Source: Taudactylus pleione (lineage: Eukaryota; Chordata; Amphibia; Anura; Myobatrachidae). Taken from it: a DNA stretch of 64,000 nt. The translations under genes and the position numbers were made by a program. Below are positions 34,960 through 45,915 of this stretch, piece after piece. The stretch's first letter is position 1; each line of letters starts with the position of its first letter. A model generated the notes under the pieces. It was not told the DNA's origin, made no database searches, and worked only from the letters and a program-made list of their open reading frames with translations. The stretch covers positions 7,067,501 to 7,131,500 of the forward strand of contig JAUIMM010000124.1 in the NCBI GenBank assembly GCA_031769625.1, written 5' to 3'.

Positions 34960-36070
34960 GGCAAGCTGCTACATTATGCATCAACAGCAGCATAATGTAG
35001 CCGTAATGTTACTGTACCTCTTTATTTAGGCCAGTGGTCGACAACCTGTAGTTTGCAGTTATAATTGTGGTAGCTCTGAGTCAACTATGAGACTATGATG
35101 AAGTGATGAGGCCTCTGATGCACTCTCCCCTGGGGCATTGATGCCATGGGTGGAGCCATGAGAGAACACGTCAGGTGATTACCATAACTGCTCCGGCAAT
35201 CACCTGACATGCTTTCCTTTGGCTCCACCCATAGCATTGAAGCCACTACAGAGAGGCAAAATACATTACTGACACCTACGAGTGACTCCTGCCCGGCACT
35301 ACCTGGATTTAATTAACTTGATAAGGCAAGGCAAGACATTTTTCCAGAATAAGAGCCTGCAGTATTACAAAGTAAGTTACTAGACCTCTTAATGTGGATA
35401 CACAACAGTTTTTTTTGTGCTACAATTTTAGTAGCTGTTTAGGATGTTTCATTTATCTTGAGTAGCTCACACCCCAATTAAGGTTGGCGACCACTGATTT
35501 AGGCACTGTCATCAGGCTTAATAACAATATACTGTAACACACTCACCTCCTTAAATAACAATGTTTAATGCACCGAGTAGACAATCATGCCGACAGTGGG
35601 ACCACACACCCTGTTCAGCGGCACATACTAGATGACATCATCGTGCCTGATGTATCATCCATGAAAACTACCCATTACCGTAGCAACAAACAGACACTTA
35701 GTACCAATATGGACATAACAATTCATAGTAAATAGTAAAGGTTACATGGCAAAATCACTACACGCTACTCAATACATGAGGAAACTGTATTATACCTGCA
35801 CTAGTATTGTTATGTCCATATTGTTACTAAGTGTTCGCTTGTTGCTTGGGTGATGGGTAGTTTTCACAGATGATACATCAGACGCGATGATATCTAGTAT
35901 GTGCCGCTGAACCGGGTGTGCAGTCCCACTGTCAGCATGAAAGTCCACGTTGTGCATTAAACAATGTTATTTAATAGGTGAGTGTGTTATATTTTTATTA
36001 AGCCTGATGACAGTACTTAAATAAAGAGGCACTGAAACATTGCTGCTACATTATGCTGCTGTTGTGATTT
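34960..36070. repeat. Inverted terminal repeats of PLE-3
   Basis: Left arm 34965-35720 (excluding the inserted MITE) pairs with right arm about 35805-36065; the spacer is about 85 bp. Shared blocks include ATTGTTATGTCCATATTG, GATGGGTAGTTTTCA and GCCTGATGACAGT, and GCAGCATAATGTAGC at the outer ends. This is the inverted partial-repeat arrangement known upstream of PLE genes. The right arm leads into the PLE-3 gene. Confidence 0.8.
35032..35496. mobile_element. hAT MITE, 465 bp, perfect 8-bp TSD ATTTAGGC
   Basis: Terminal repeats CAGTGGTCGACAACC and GGTTGGCGACCACTG are flanked by ATTTAGGC at 35024-35031 and 35497-35504. The 8-bp duplication and CAGTGGTC end fit the hAT superfamily. An internal foldback pairs GGGTGGAGCC near 35150 with GGCTCCACCC near 35220. 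Confidence 0.92.
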
Positions 36071-37103
36071 AATTAGATGCAAGGAGTGCTGCACCTATAT
36101 GGGAGTCTGTGAGTACACTGTGCTGGCACCCGGCTACTTTGTGTTTTTACCTGGGAGAGCCAGACTTTACAAACTGTTTTATATGGGGGTGTGCATGTGG
36201 CATTGGCACATTGCTCTGTCAAGGTTCACTGGAGTGGTATTAAGTCTGTCATAATGTGGATGTTTTTCTTCCTTTGGAGTAACACCATTATCTAAAATTT
36301 CCATTACTGCTCAGCGGATCTATTCGACTGTTCTTATTCTAAAGTTAGCCATATGATATTCACTCTCTGTGCTAATTTGTTTAAACTTGTGTGGATCCAC
36401 TTGTTGGCAATTATATGATGATCTTCAGGATGACAATATATTGTCTCATTACACTGATATGCAATTTCTTATAAAGGGTGTATTAGCGATTTTGGAGTTA
36501 TCACTATTATATAATTGAGTGAAATATTGCACTGTTCTAAACAGAGGTTGAAATGCAGGGTTTTATATTTGCACGATATTAAGCACTTTGGAATTTGCAA
36601 GTTTATTTAACATTGTATAGTTCTATTGGAATACATCACAGCAAGTTTGGATGAACCTGAATGGAACTGTAACTCAATTGAAGCATTTATGTAGAGACAA
36701 AAACATTTTTTGTAAACTTTGTTTTCTTTTTTCTTTTTTTGCTGACATACCATCTTGAAAATATAAGTCTAGTCATATTAATAAGCATTAAACCAAACCA
36801 ATATTAACGTGAGCACATAATATCTTATGGTATAGGCAAGTTAATTGATTTGTGCACATTTCAGTGGAAAATACCAATATACCTGTATTGTTTTATGACT
36901 GAAAATGAAATGGGCGCAACAGGCTTTACACAATATAATTATCAAGTGGGGGATTTATTTAGTTACTCAGAGCTGGAGGCAGAAGCCATCTTATATAAAG
37001 AAATACTTAGAGAACAAACCGAGGCATCATGCCTGGAAGATATTTATTGTGAGCTCATGAGAATGAGTAAAAAGGAAATTGATTTTTATTATCATTGTAT
37101 TTT

Positions 37104-38205
37104 GGTGATGGTTGGGTAGGACTGCGCTCTGCTGTTTGGGCAGATGTGATATGTTAGTGGGCTGAAAGGTGTGCTATATGAGTGAGTGGGGTGCTGCACT
37201 TCCTGATCGCAGGCGTACCGGGTCCTGCATAAAATTGGATAGAGATGGTGGGGTACGGAAGGTGCACTCGCCCTGTGGGTGCAATGATGATGGGGGAGTG
37301 TTGGACTGTGTATGTGGTTGCTAGTGTGTGTGGTGTGAATGAGTGGGGAGGGGTGGACCAATGGAATGACAGGGGCGGACACAAGGTGGGAGTAAATGGT
37401 TTTATTGGAGTAGTCACAGTGCTTCTCCTATATAGTCTCGGGCAACAAGGTGGGTGTGGTGGTGGGTGAGAGATGTGGGGGGAGAGACTGGGGAGGTGGG
37501 TCGACCCTTTCAGGGGGCTCCTTTCTGTGCGGTTCAATAGACTGGCACGTTACCCCTGCTGGACACTATGGTCGACAGTCTTGGGAGTCTCGGTGGGTGA
37601 GGGGTGGAAAGCGAGAGGAGTATGGTATGGTGGGTGGGTGTAGTACACCTGGCGGCGTCCCGCGAATGAATGAAAAGTCGCAAAGTCTTATACCTACCGG
37701 TAGGTAAGGCCTGAGGTCGGTAGGCCGTAGGGGTGTTGCGTTGCTGCAGTTCCTTGTTGACTGATTGAAGCTGCTGCAGTGGTAAAGATGAGTAGCTGTT
37801 GTTCAAGAGGATCTTCTATTTTGCAGCGGTCAGCGACCGCTGGTGCTGGTGGTTGTGAATGCAGCAGTGGGGCTAAGTTGCTTGTGGGAACTGCCACTGG
37901 TGCCTGGTCACTGGGGTGGGTCCCCCTGTGAGAGATGGGGGTGCGGTGTGGGTCACCCTTCTGGCAGGTAGATGGACTGCCTGGTACAGGCTTGATGTGT
38001 GACGATCTGTGGTCTGTATGGTTAGGGTGGAGGTGCTTGCAGCAGCAAGTACGGGTGTGATGCAAATGGGACAGCTGAGGCCAACCGGAGGTCCCAGTGG
38101 GGATGTGGAGCTTCAGTGGGAGTAGGCCGTGGGTCTCGAATGTGGGCGTATGGGCTCACCAACGTGTTTCGGCAGGGGTTCTGCCTTCTTCAAGGAAGTG
38201 AGGAT
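37104..38205 (-). mobile_element. PLE terminal-region fragment inserted in PLE-3, 12-bp TSD
   Basis: TCATTGTATTTT is repeated exactly at 37092-37103 and 38206-38217. Removing the insert restores the PLE-3 reading. On the minus strand the insert starts at 38205 with a hammerhead-like motif (TTGAAGA, stem GGCAG/CTGCC, GAAAC at 38170-38166), as expected at the start of a PLE terminal repeat. The rest is C-rich on that strand with no recognisable RT. The proline-rich frames here are by-products of composition. Confidence 0.75.
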
Positions 38206-40484
38206 TCATTGTATTTTGTTCATTGACTATTATAGGGCCAAAAAAAATCCTTTGGGGACTGTGAGTACGCAATTGCCCCACAATTGGCCATAACAATCCA
38301 GCCTTTTGCAAAAAGTGGGTTAGCATTCTTAACAAATGCTCAGAGGATTTAATAGTCCTTATTATTGAACAGTCTACAAAAGAAATGAACACTGTTAAAG
38401 AAAAGATTACTAAGTTTGAGTCTATCCATAAATCTATCTTTAAGAATGACAGCAGTATCAGTTGGTATTAGAAATTAAGCAACCACCTACTTAAGCATAT
38501 GAAAGACCTTATAAAATGTAAAAGATAAGAGCATTAAGGTCAATATCGATTATGACAATAATAATGTATACTGCTGGACAGAAAACTGTAGACAATGTGA
38601 TAATAAGAAACCATTTTTCTGTAGGAGATATAGACAAGATCAGGACCATGAGTCCTCCAATGATTTCACTTCCACTAGTGAATTGGATGTCCCATCAGGG
38701 CCAAAAAACTGGGAATGCCCTCCAGGAGTTATCAGAAGAAGGAGGAGATGCTACAACCGGAGGAAGACCACCGATGGGAAGGAAAACATCTTTCATTTGT
38801 ACAGTCTATTTCCTTTGTTACCTTCCAATGTCAACTTAACAAAGAAATCTTTGCTAAAACTTCACCTTCAATACCTTCAGATATATCTCCATTGCCACCA
38901 GAATTGTTAAAATTACAACCTAGGTCTTCATATAAACCACAGTCTACCAATGCCACTATAAAAACCTACATGAGACTTTTAGACCAAGAAGTGGAGACTC
39001 ATATTAAAATGGCACCATCTATGAGAAGTAATTTCACAAAGGCTGAACATGTTGCTTTAAATAGTCTAACAATAAGGAACTTATATTTCGACCAGCTGCT
39101 AAGGGAGGGAGCCCTGATCATCCAAGACACCTCCAAATATATTGCTGAAATTGTATGCCAGCTCAGTGATACTACAACATACTGTATATTGGACAAGGAT
39201 CCAACGATTATATTTTTTTTAAATATCTCAAAGTGATACTCCAACATGCAGTTGAGAATAAGATGATTACTGACAAGTTAATGGAAGCACTTATACTTGT
39301 AAATCCAGTAGTCCCTGTCATATATACTACTCTGAAGGTGCATTAGTCTTTACATAATCCACCAGGATGCCCCATAATAGCAGCAACCAAATCACTATAT
39401 CAACCGGTGACCGTCTACCTGGACAGGATATTTCAGTTTGGCATAAATTCTCATCCTAACTACTTATTGGACACCACAACTCTGTTGAAGAGTTATGGCT
39501 ATGCAGCAGGGGCTTCACTAGCCTATGCAGTATGACAATTTTTGAGTGGACATCTGCAATATGTAGGGCCAAATTTAGAACTCATTATGGATCTTCTCTC
39601 TGAAATGTTTGATGGGAAATTCTAATTGCAGTGTCTTGGATGTGCTATTGGGTCCAGTGTGGCCCCATCATATGCCAACATAGTTATGTTCAGTATGGAG
39701 CAGGATATATTTTTTAGTGTCCCATCTATTGCCCAGAATATACTTTATTATACCTGTTTTATAGATGACTTGCTCATACTCTGGTGAGGAAGCAAAGAAA
39801 CTTTTGAACATGTGATGGACAAACACAACACTAAGGATCACCCGCTAAAATTTCCTCACACCATTAGTAAGGAACAAATCAACTTTGTGGATGTAAAGTT
39901 TATATTGAAAAATGGACATATTGAAACATCTTTGTACACAAAACTGACGATTTGTAATAACTTGTTACACATGCAGAGTTTTCATCCACAGCCATTTAGG
40001 AGGGGACTTTCTTACTCGCAATTTTGGCGTATAAAGAGGATCACATCTGATCCGGCTACTGCTGAACAACAAATGGATGCTATGGTTAAGAAGTTTAGCG
40101 AGAGGAATATAGTTTAGACTTACTAAGAATAAGGCCATCCGATTGGTTAGAAAATCCTTGCTTATCAAACAAAACAAAAATCCGAGGTCTACACTTTTTC
40201 CATTGGTGACTCATTTTAACCCTATTAGTAAGTATATAAACCAGATATCCAAAAGGTTGTGACTGATGGTGCGCTCAGATTGCAAGATACAAATCTGATG
40301 ACTAGTTATTAAAGGGGTCACAACCTTAGGGATTATTTGGTTAATATTAAAATTTTTACACCCAAAGAGAGTACTGAAGTAAATTGTCTTAAAGTGAAAA
40401 TGGGATGTTGGAGATGCTCCTGCACCACATGCAGCTTTATGATCCCAGGTGATACTTTTTTTCATTCCCACACAGGGAGGACAT

Positions 40485-40716
40485 ACAGATGTGTCCTGCT
40501 AAATCTTTGTTGTGTACGCAGTGAATCACGCCAAGTGAGGCATTTCCCATGAGGGGATATACGCACTGAGTTTGCATCTGGGCCTCCATAGGAATGTATC
40601 GTGTGATCGCAGTGCATCCATATCATAACTTAGCATATGCTGCTGCAGGTAGTCATGTGTTGCTATACGTGCACACGTTTGTAGAGGGATTGGCAAGATG
40701 TGCAGGACACATCTGT
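40485..40716. mobile_element. Small MITE in the PLE-3 linker, 232 bp
   Basis: ACAGATGTGTCCTGC at 40485-40499 is the exact inverse of 40702-40716. It separates the Cys-rich linker of PLE-3 from its GIY-YIG remnant. Target duplication and superfamily are not clear. Confidence 0.7.
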
Positions 40717-40869
40717 ATTACCTCAAAAATAAATTAACCTGTAATACAAGTTATTTGTCCCTGTGGGCTCTCGTATATAGGCAAGACCAATCGCTCTTTT
40801 AAAGAAGGCATGACAGCTCACCGGTCTGCTATATGAGCAGTATTTAATAACAGTAATAGTGACCAACTG

Positions 40870-41589
40870 GTTGCTCGCCATTTTTACCATTCCCATCATC
40901 CTTTGTTGTCACTACACTATAGGATGATAGACCATATCCCCCTTTCAATTTGCAGTCTTAATCAAGGCCCATGCTCAGTTTTACCCATATTTTACATGGT
41001 ACCAGCTATAAAAGGTCTAAGGGTGGCCCAGAAACGTTGATACTGTGTTATGTGTGAATACACTATTTATACTTTTTCCAGTCTCCGAGTGATGCTGCTT
41101 CTACATAGTGATGGTTTGTGTAATTGTTTTCAGAGGGCACCGAAGCTAAGACATCTGGATGGGAAGAGTGCCGGTCCATTTTTGGAAATATATATATACA
41201 CACACACACATTAGAGACCCTCTGCATCATATCACAGGACTCTGCTTCTCATCACAGCCCCCTGCTTTTCACACCTGACCCCTACATGTCACCACAACCC
41301 CCACAGCTGCTGCCCAGCCACTGGGAAGGGCAGGGGAATTGTGGATGAGAGATTTGTATTGCAGCTACCATAGGTAATTTCAGCAGCATGTCCCTGGGGC
41401 TGGGGCACCTGTGCATATCTCCACAGCCTCCATGCTCACCTCTCCCCAGCTTCCGCACATGGGGATGAGCAATGTCCCCTTTGCACAATGTACCCTGTAT
41501 TTCCTGGGCTTCCTGTTGAGCTTCCTCGCCATTGTTCCCCTGTCTGGGAACAGCGCTGACTTCCATTGGAAGGTTCCTCCTATTCACCA
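40870..41589. other. PLE-3 tail and unassigned sequence
   Basis: Up to about 41080 the sequence looks like a PLE 3' region, with GAAACGTTG near 41033. A short dinucleotide tract lies at 41191-41209. The open frames near 41.3-41.7 kb lack family features. Confidence 0.4.
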
Positions 41590-42260
41590 AGGGCTTATGG
41601 CTGAGTGGAACATCATGCTGGAGAGGGAGCACTTCATGGTGGAGGACTATTGGGTGGAGTTCTCCTGGACATTGAAATCCGATGGTTACTAACCATTGTT
41701 TTTGTTTTAATTGCAGTGTTTTTAACATTTGATGGTGGTGGACTGATGTTTGCCACCATCAAATGGAAATTATTTGATGTTGTTCCAATGGTTGTTTTTA
41801 CTAAACTCCTGATAACTATGCCTCCCCAGGCTACTTCGTGGCTACTGTGTCTGCATCAGGGTTCTTCATGAGTTTGTTGGAGGCTACAGTATTTCTCGCT
41901 TTCTGCCTCAGATGTGACCCTACTTAGTCCCTTACTCTCTCCCTTCTCTATGCTGCTGCTAAGCAACAGGGCACTTTGTTATGGGAGAACTTCATGGTGA
42001 AGGTGTGGTGAGGTCTGCCTGCAGGTTCAGCATACGGATAGACATTTTAATTCAATGGTTAAAAACCATTGATGTTTTTGTTTCTATTGTAGTGTTTTTA
42101 CCTTTTAATGGTGGTGGTCTGATGTTTGCCACCATCAAATGGAAATAATTCAATTGTATTTTGATGGTTGTTTTAATTAAATTAGTGATAACTATGCATT
42201 CCCTAGCTACTGTGTCTGTTTCAGGGTATCTTCATGGGTTCGTTGGAGGCTGTCTCTCAC
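41590..42260. repeat. Tandem duplication, unit ~370 bp, diverged
   Basis: Blocks TGATGTTTGCCACCATCAAA and TGGCTACTGTGTCTG-like sequence at 41.69-41.87 kb recur at 42.06-42.25 kb in the same order. Each copy has a hairpin (ATGGTGG ... CCACCAT). No convincing protein is encoded. Confidence 0.7.
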
Positions 42261-42351
42261 TCTCTCTATCTGCGTCAGACATGATCAACTTTAAGAGACA
42301 GCCAGAAGTTGTCCTATGGTGGCGCACTGGTATAAATTAATATATAACTTT

Positions 42352-43250
42352 TATTTCCGGTGTAATGGTTAGCATTACTGCCTCACAGCACTGAGGTCAT
42401 GGTTTCAATTCCCAACATGGCCCTACCTGTGCAGAGTTTGTATATTCTCCCTGTGCTTGCGTGGGTTTCCTCTGGGTACTCTGGTTTCCTCCCACACTCC
42501 AAAAATATACTGCTAGGTTAATTGGCTCCCAACACAAATTAACTCTAGTGTGTATGTGTGTGCACATGTGATAGGGAATATAGGGCCTGATTCAGACCCA
42601 CTCGTGAGCGCTGAGCACTTGCAAGCGGGTCGATGGTGCCCTAGTGCGCATGCGTACGATGGAGGGAGCTCTGTCGTGCACATGCGCGAGACCCGCATAG
42701 CGATGGCCACGCCGTCGCTATGGGTCTCGCACCAAAGGGGGCGTGCTGTTGATGGTGAGTGACAGCACGCCCCCTTTGGTGGGCGTGCCGGGGGCGTTGC
42801 TGCCCAGATGGAGGCGTTCCCATGGGAACACCTACCGTCTGGGTGCCGGCCCCACTGGCATCACTAGTGATGTCAGTGGGAGTGCTTTTGGCTCTGATAG
42901 AGCCAAAAGCACTCCTGGGCTTGCGGCAACGAGACCCTACCGCAGGGTCTCATCGCAAGTCCGATGGTCGCGATGGTCTTGACCATCGCGACCATCTTTT
43001 TGGCCGCTCGCATAAGCTGTGGGTGGTCATCCACAGCTATGCGAGCGGCCAGGAGGCCACTCCAATTTTAGGTAGGAGGGCCCTGATTCAGAGCGAGCGC
43101 TCTTGTCAGTGCATCCGGCTCTGAATCAGGCCCATAGATTGTAAGCTCCACTGGGGCAGGGACTAATGTGAATGGCCAAATATTCTCTGTAAAGCGCTGC
43201 GGAATATGTGTGCTATATAAAAAACTGGTAGTAATAATAATAATAATTTC
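42352..43250 (+). mobile_element. tRNA-headed SINE split by a MITE
   Basis: The head GTGTAATGGTTAGCATTACTG with GGTTTCAATTCCC (a decayed B box) resembles a tRNA-derived SINE. The body has CGTGGGTTTCCTCTGGGTAC and CAAATATTCTCTGTAAAGCG, followed by GCTATATAA and a (TAA)n tail. The MITE at 42583-43133 sits in the middle; removing it joins GGGAATATA to GATTGTAAGCTCC, the usual SINE order. Confidence 0.8.
42583..43133. mobile_element. Hairpin-chain MITE, 551 bp, TSD ATA (best-preserved copy)
   Basis: Ends GGGCCTGATTCAGA and TCTGAATCAGGCCC are flanked by ATA on both sides. Successive hairpins lie at about 42689-42727, 42732-42779, 42805-42840, 42851-42880, 42881-42913, 42919-42958, 42962-42996 and 43002-43050. 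Together they cover most of the element with almost no spacer. It is non-autonomous. Confidence 0.92.
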
Positions 43251-43341
43251 TCCTCAATAAAAATGTGCATACTTATAGCGAAATACTGAAAACTTACATA
43301 CAAAAACATATATTTGTGAAGACAATACAAATAAAGACTCT

Positions 43342-44126
43342 GGGCCATATTCAATTAGAGGCAAAAAGTCTGTTGTCATCGATTTCATTTTCGTCAGTTT
43401 CACTTATCACCATATTCAATTACAAAGACAATTTTCGCAGGTGCGAAATCTTTCTAAAAAAAATGGGGATAAGTTTTCACCACTGAATAGGTGGCGAAAA
43501 AAAGTGCAGAATTGGGGTTTTGGGGTGCAAACTTTAACAAAGTATCCGGCACCCCTTGGAATGTTCCCCAAAGGTATTCTGTGTCAAAAATATTATAACA
43601 ATTTCCTCTGGACACCCCAAAAAAGGTACTTTCTTTTTGGGGGCAATAAAAAAAGTAAAATTGACTCCGGAGGGGTTCCCAAGTATGCTGCATTTGTTTT
43701 CTAGAATGTGGGTGGTTGCGGCAGGTGGATTTTTGAAGAATAAAAAAAAATCACTTTAGGGACTTAAAAATATGCTTGCACCCAATTTCATGTACTCGAA
43801 ATTTGATGGGACTAGTTATTTTTTCCAAAAAACCCCCCACTAAGCCGCATTTATGCACCTAAACCCCAATTACCTTCAGCAGGCCAATTTGGGGGTACCC
43901 ATAGTGATCCCCCATGTCAGACCCTCTTCTAGGGGGTGACAGGCTGATTTCCCCGAAACTGGCAGGACTTTTTGATATTTACCTTTCTGCCGTGTCCCGT
44001 TTTCGCTAATACCTAATTGAATACGGGGATAATTGGGCACGCGCCCGATACTTTATCCCAGCAAAATAAAGAGATTATGGCGAAAAGTCCGAGGTCGGAC
44101 TTTTTGCCTGAAATTGAATATGGCCC
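43342..44126. mobile_element. MITE with GGGCCATATTCAATT ends, 785 bp, TSD TCT
   Basis: GGGCCATATTCAATT at the left and AATTGAATATGGCCC at the right are inverted repeats, extended inward by GGCAAAAAGTC and GACTTTTTGCC. TCT flanks both sides. The 3-bp duplication suggests a Harbinger-like superfamily. It is a different family from the GGGCCTGATTC group. Confidence 0.82.
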
Positions 44127-44406
44127 TCTGCTTATTAAAACCAAAAAGTCCCACTGTGTTTTATTGTGGGTATTACTATTTCATATGCCTTTGATGTATT
44201 GTTTAAATTGTTTGTATTTATAATGGTGTGTTCGACAGAATTGTTTAGTTCCAGATTAGACTTAATATCCACTAGTCATACCCGATTTATATCCTAATAT
44301 GGAACATAAAGTTATAATTTATTTGGAAAAAGGAGGGAGCACTTCATAGTGTTTAAATGTTTTAATAAATACAAAAACAAATATTTATAAAAATATACAG
44401 GCGTAT
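44127..44406. other. No recognisable feature
   Basis: AT-rich spacer between a MITE and the large hAT-ended repeat. Confidence 0.4.
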
Positions 44407-45170
44407 CTAGAGATGTGCACTGACCCCCGTGTTTTGGTTTTGGATCTGGATCTTACCTGGTTTTGGATCTGAATGAGTTTTGCCAAAAGCTCACCTCTGT
44501 GTTTTGTTTTTCAGTTTTGGTTTTGGATATGGATTTTTTCTTAAAAAAATCATAAAAACAGCTAAAATCACATAAAATGGGCCTTTTTTTATTCTTACAG
44601 TATTATTAACCTCAATAACATTTATTTCCACTTGTTTCCAGTAAATTTTGACCACCTCACAGCTCACTACTGTATATTGTTTTCATCCAGTTTAGGCCCA
44701 AAATTTGCACCAAGCTAGCTGGCTAACTAAGCTAAGTGGCAGCAGTGGGCAGCACAAACACATGGCAGTTCAACTTCAAACATGGCACATCAGGAAACAC
44801 TTTTATTATTCAAGAGAGGTCTGAGGGAGTTGGAGTATGTATGTAGATGAAAGCAGGGCAGGGACAGAAAGGGTTGATTTGGTTGGTAGTAAACTTCATT
44901 TCATTTTTTGATTCCAAAGAAAATTTATCAGGGAGGAGGGAAGGGGAGGAGGCATTTACAAAAAAATGTGATACATTCACATCATCCTTGCCACAGAAGA
45001 ATCCTTAAGCATGGCTTCTGCTGCTGGGAGTTGATTTTCTCATCCTAGAAGGGGACCAGGGAGACTTCTAGTAGTGCTTTCCACATGAAAAAGCATTTCC
45101 CAACCTGTACATGGACATAAAAAAAACATAGTTAGTTAGTGGCCTCAAGCATTAGATCTATGATTTAAGG

Positions 45171-45365
45171 CAGGGGTAGTCAACCCTGGTCCTCGAGAGC
45201 TACCAATAGTGCATGTTTTGCAGGTCTCCTCACAGAATCAAAACTATAATAATTAACTCCACCTGTGTATCTTTCTAAATGTGTTGGTGAGTAATGAATA
45301 CACCTGTATACCAGCTAGGTCATCTGGAAAACGTGAGCTCTCGAGGACCAAGGTTGGCTACCCCG
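45171..45365. mobile_element. hAT-like MITE, 195 bp
   Basis: The terminal repeats are CAGGGGTAGTCAACC and GGTTGGCTACCCCG. Flanks ATTTAAGG and ATTTAAGA form a near-perfect 8-bp duplication. A copy at the matching site of the other large repeat (61129-61327) is inverted, so the insertion predates the duplication. Confidence 0.82.
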
Positions 45366-45915
45366 ATTTAAGACCTTATGTTGTGTCTTTCTTGAGAACC
45401 CTGCACCTGCTTTTGTGGCTAGGAGTGGATTTTCATCCCAGAAGGGGACCAGGAAGAGTGCTTCCAAAAGCAATTGACTTAAATAATCATTTGGATTATC
45501 TTCTATAAAGGCATTACACAACGTGTACAGAGACAGGAGTTATTTTTAGAGGCCTTAGTTCAAACTGCCGTTGTTCCCACTGTCCACTTAACCATATCAG
45601 ATATGTGAACAAGCAGAATAGAGCATTAAATGCAACTTTTCAGATATAAGGTTTAAGTCTTACGTTGATTCTTTCTTAGGAATTCTTCAGCGCCATGCCT
45701 GCTTGCTGGGAGTGGATTTTTTTCATCCCAGAAGGGGACCAGGAAGCGTGCTTTCCAAAAGGAAATAAACAATTTACTTAAATAATCCTTTGCAAAACTT
45801 TTGTAAAGGAATTTCCCAAACTGTACAGGGACATTAAAAAAAACAGTTAGTTAGTGGCCTTCAATTGCCACTGTTCCCACTGTCCACTTAACCATATTAC
45901 TTAGATATGTGAACA

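Larger units (their letters stand above)
36850..40860 (+). pseudogene. PLE-3 protein: RT plus GIY-YIG, heavily decayed
   Basis: The N-terminal part (36897-37100, FSYSELEAEAILYKEILRE then KKEIDFYYHC) is separated by an inserted PLE fragment. It resumes at about 38218 with NCPTIGHNNPAF and KWVSILNKCSEDLIVLIIEQ. Later blocks are MRSNFTKAEHVALNSL, VNPVVPVIYTTLKVH, NPPGCPIIAA, GCAIGSSVAPSYANIVMF, CFIDDLLILW (the catalytic site reads FIDD) and KEQINFVDVKFILKNG. A Cys-rich linker (CWRCSCTTC) follows, then a nuclease remnant PCGLSYIGKTNRSFKE near 40752-40800. Stops are frequent, including a TGA at 38262-38264. A third PLE lineage, distinct from PLE-1 and PLE-2. Confidence 0.88.

Noticed and set aside
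37154..38065. Proline-, His- and Ser-rich open frames on the minus strand
   Set aside because: They follow from the C-rich composition of the inserted PLE fragment; no domain and no matching codon pattern.
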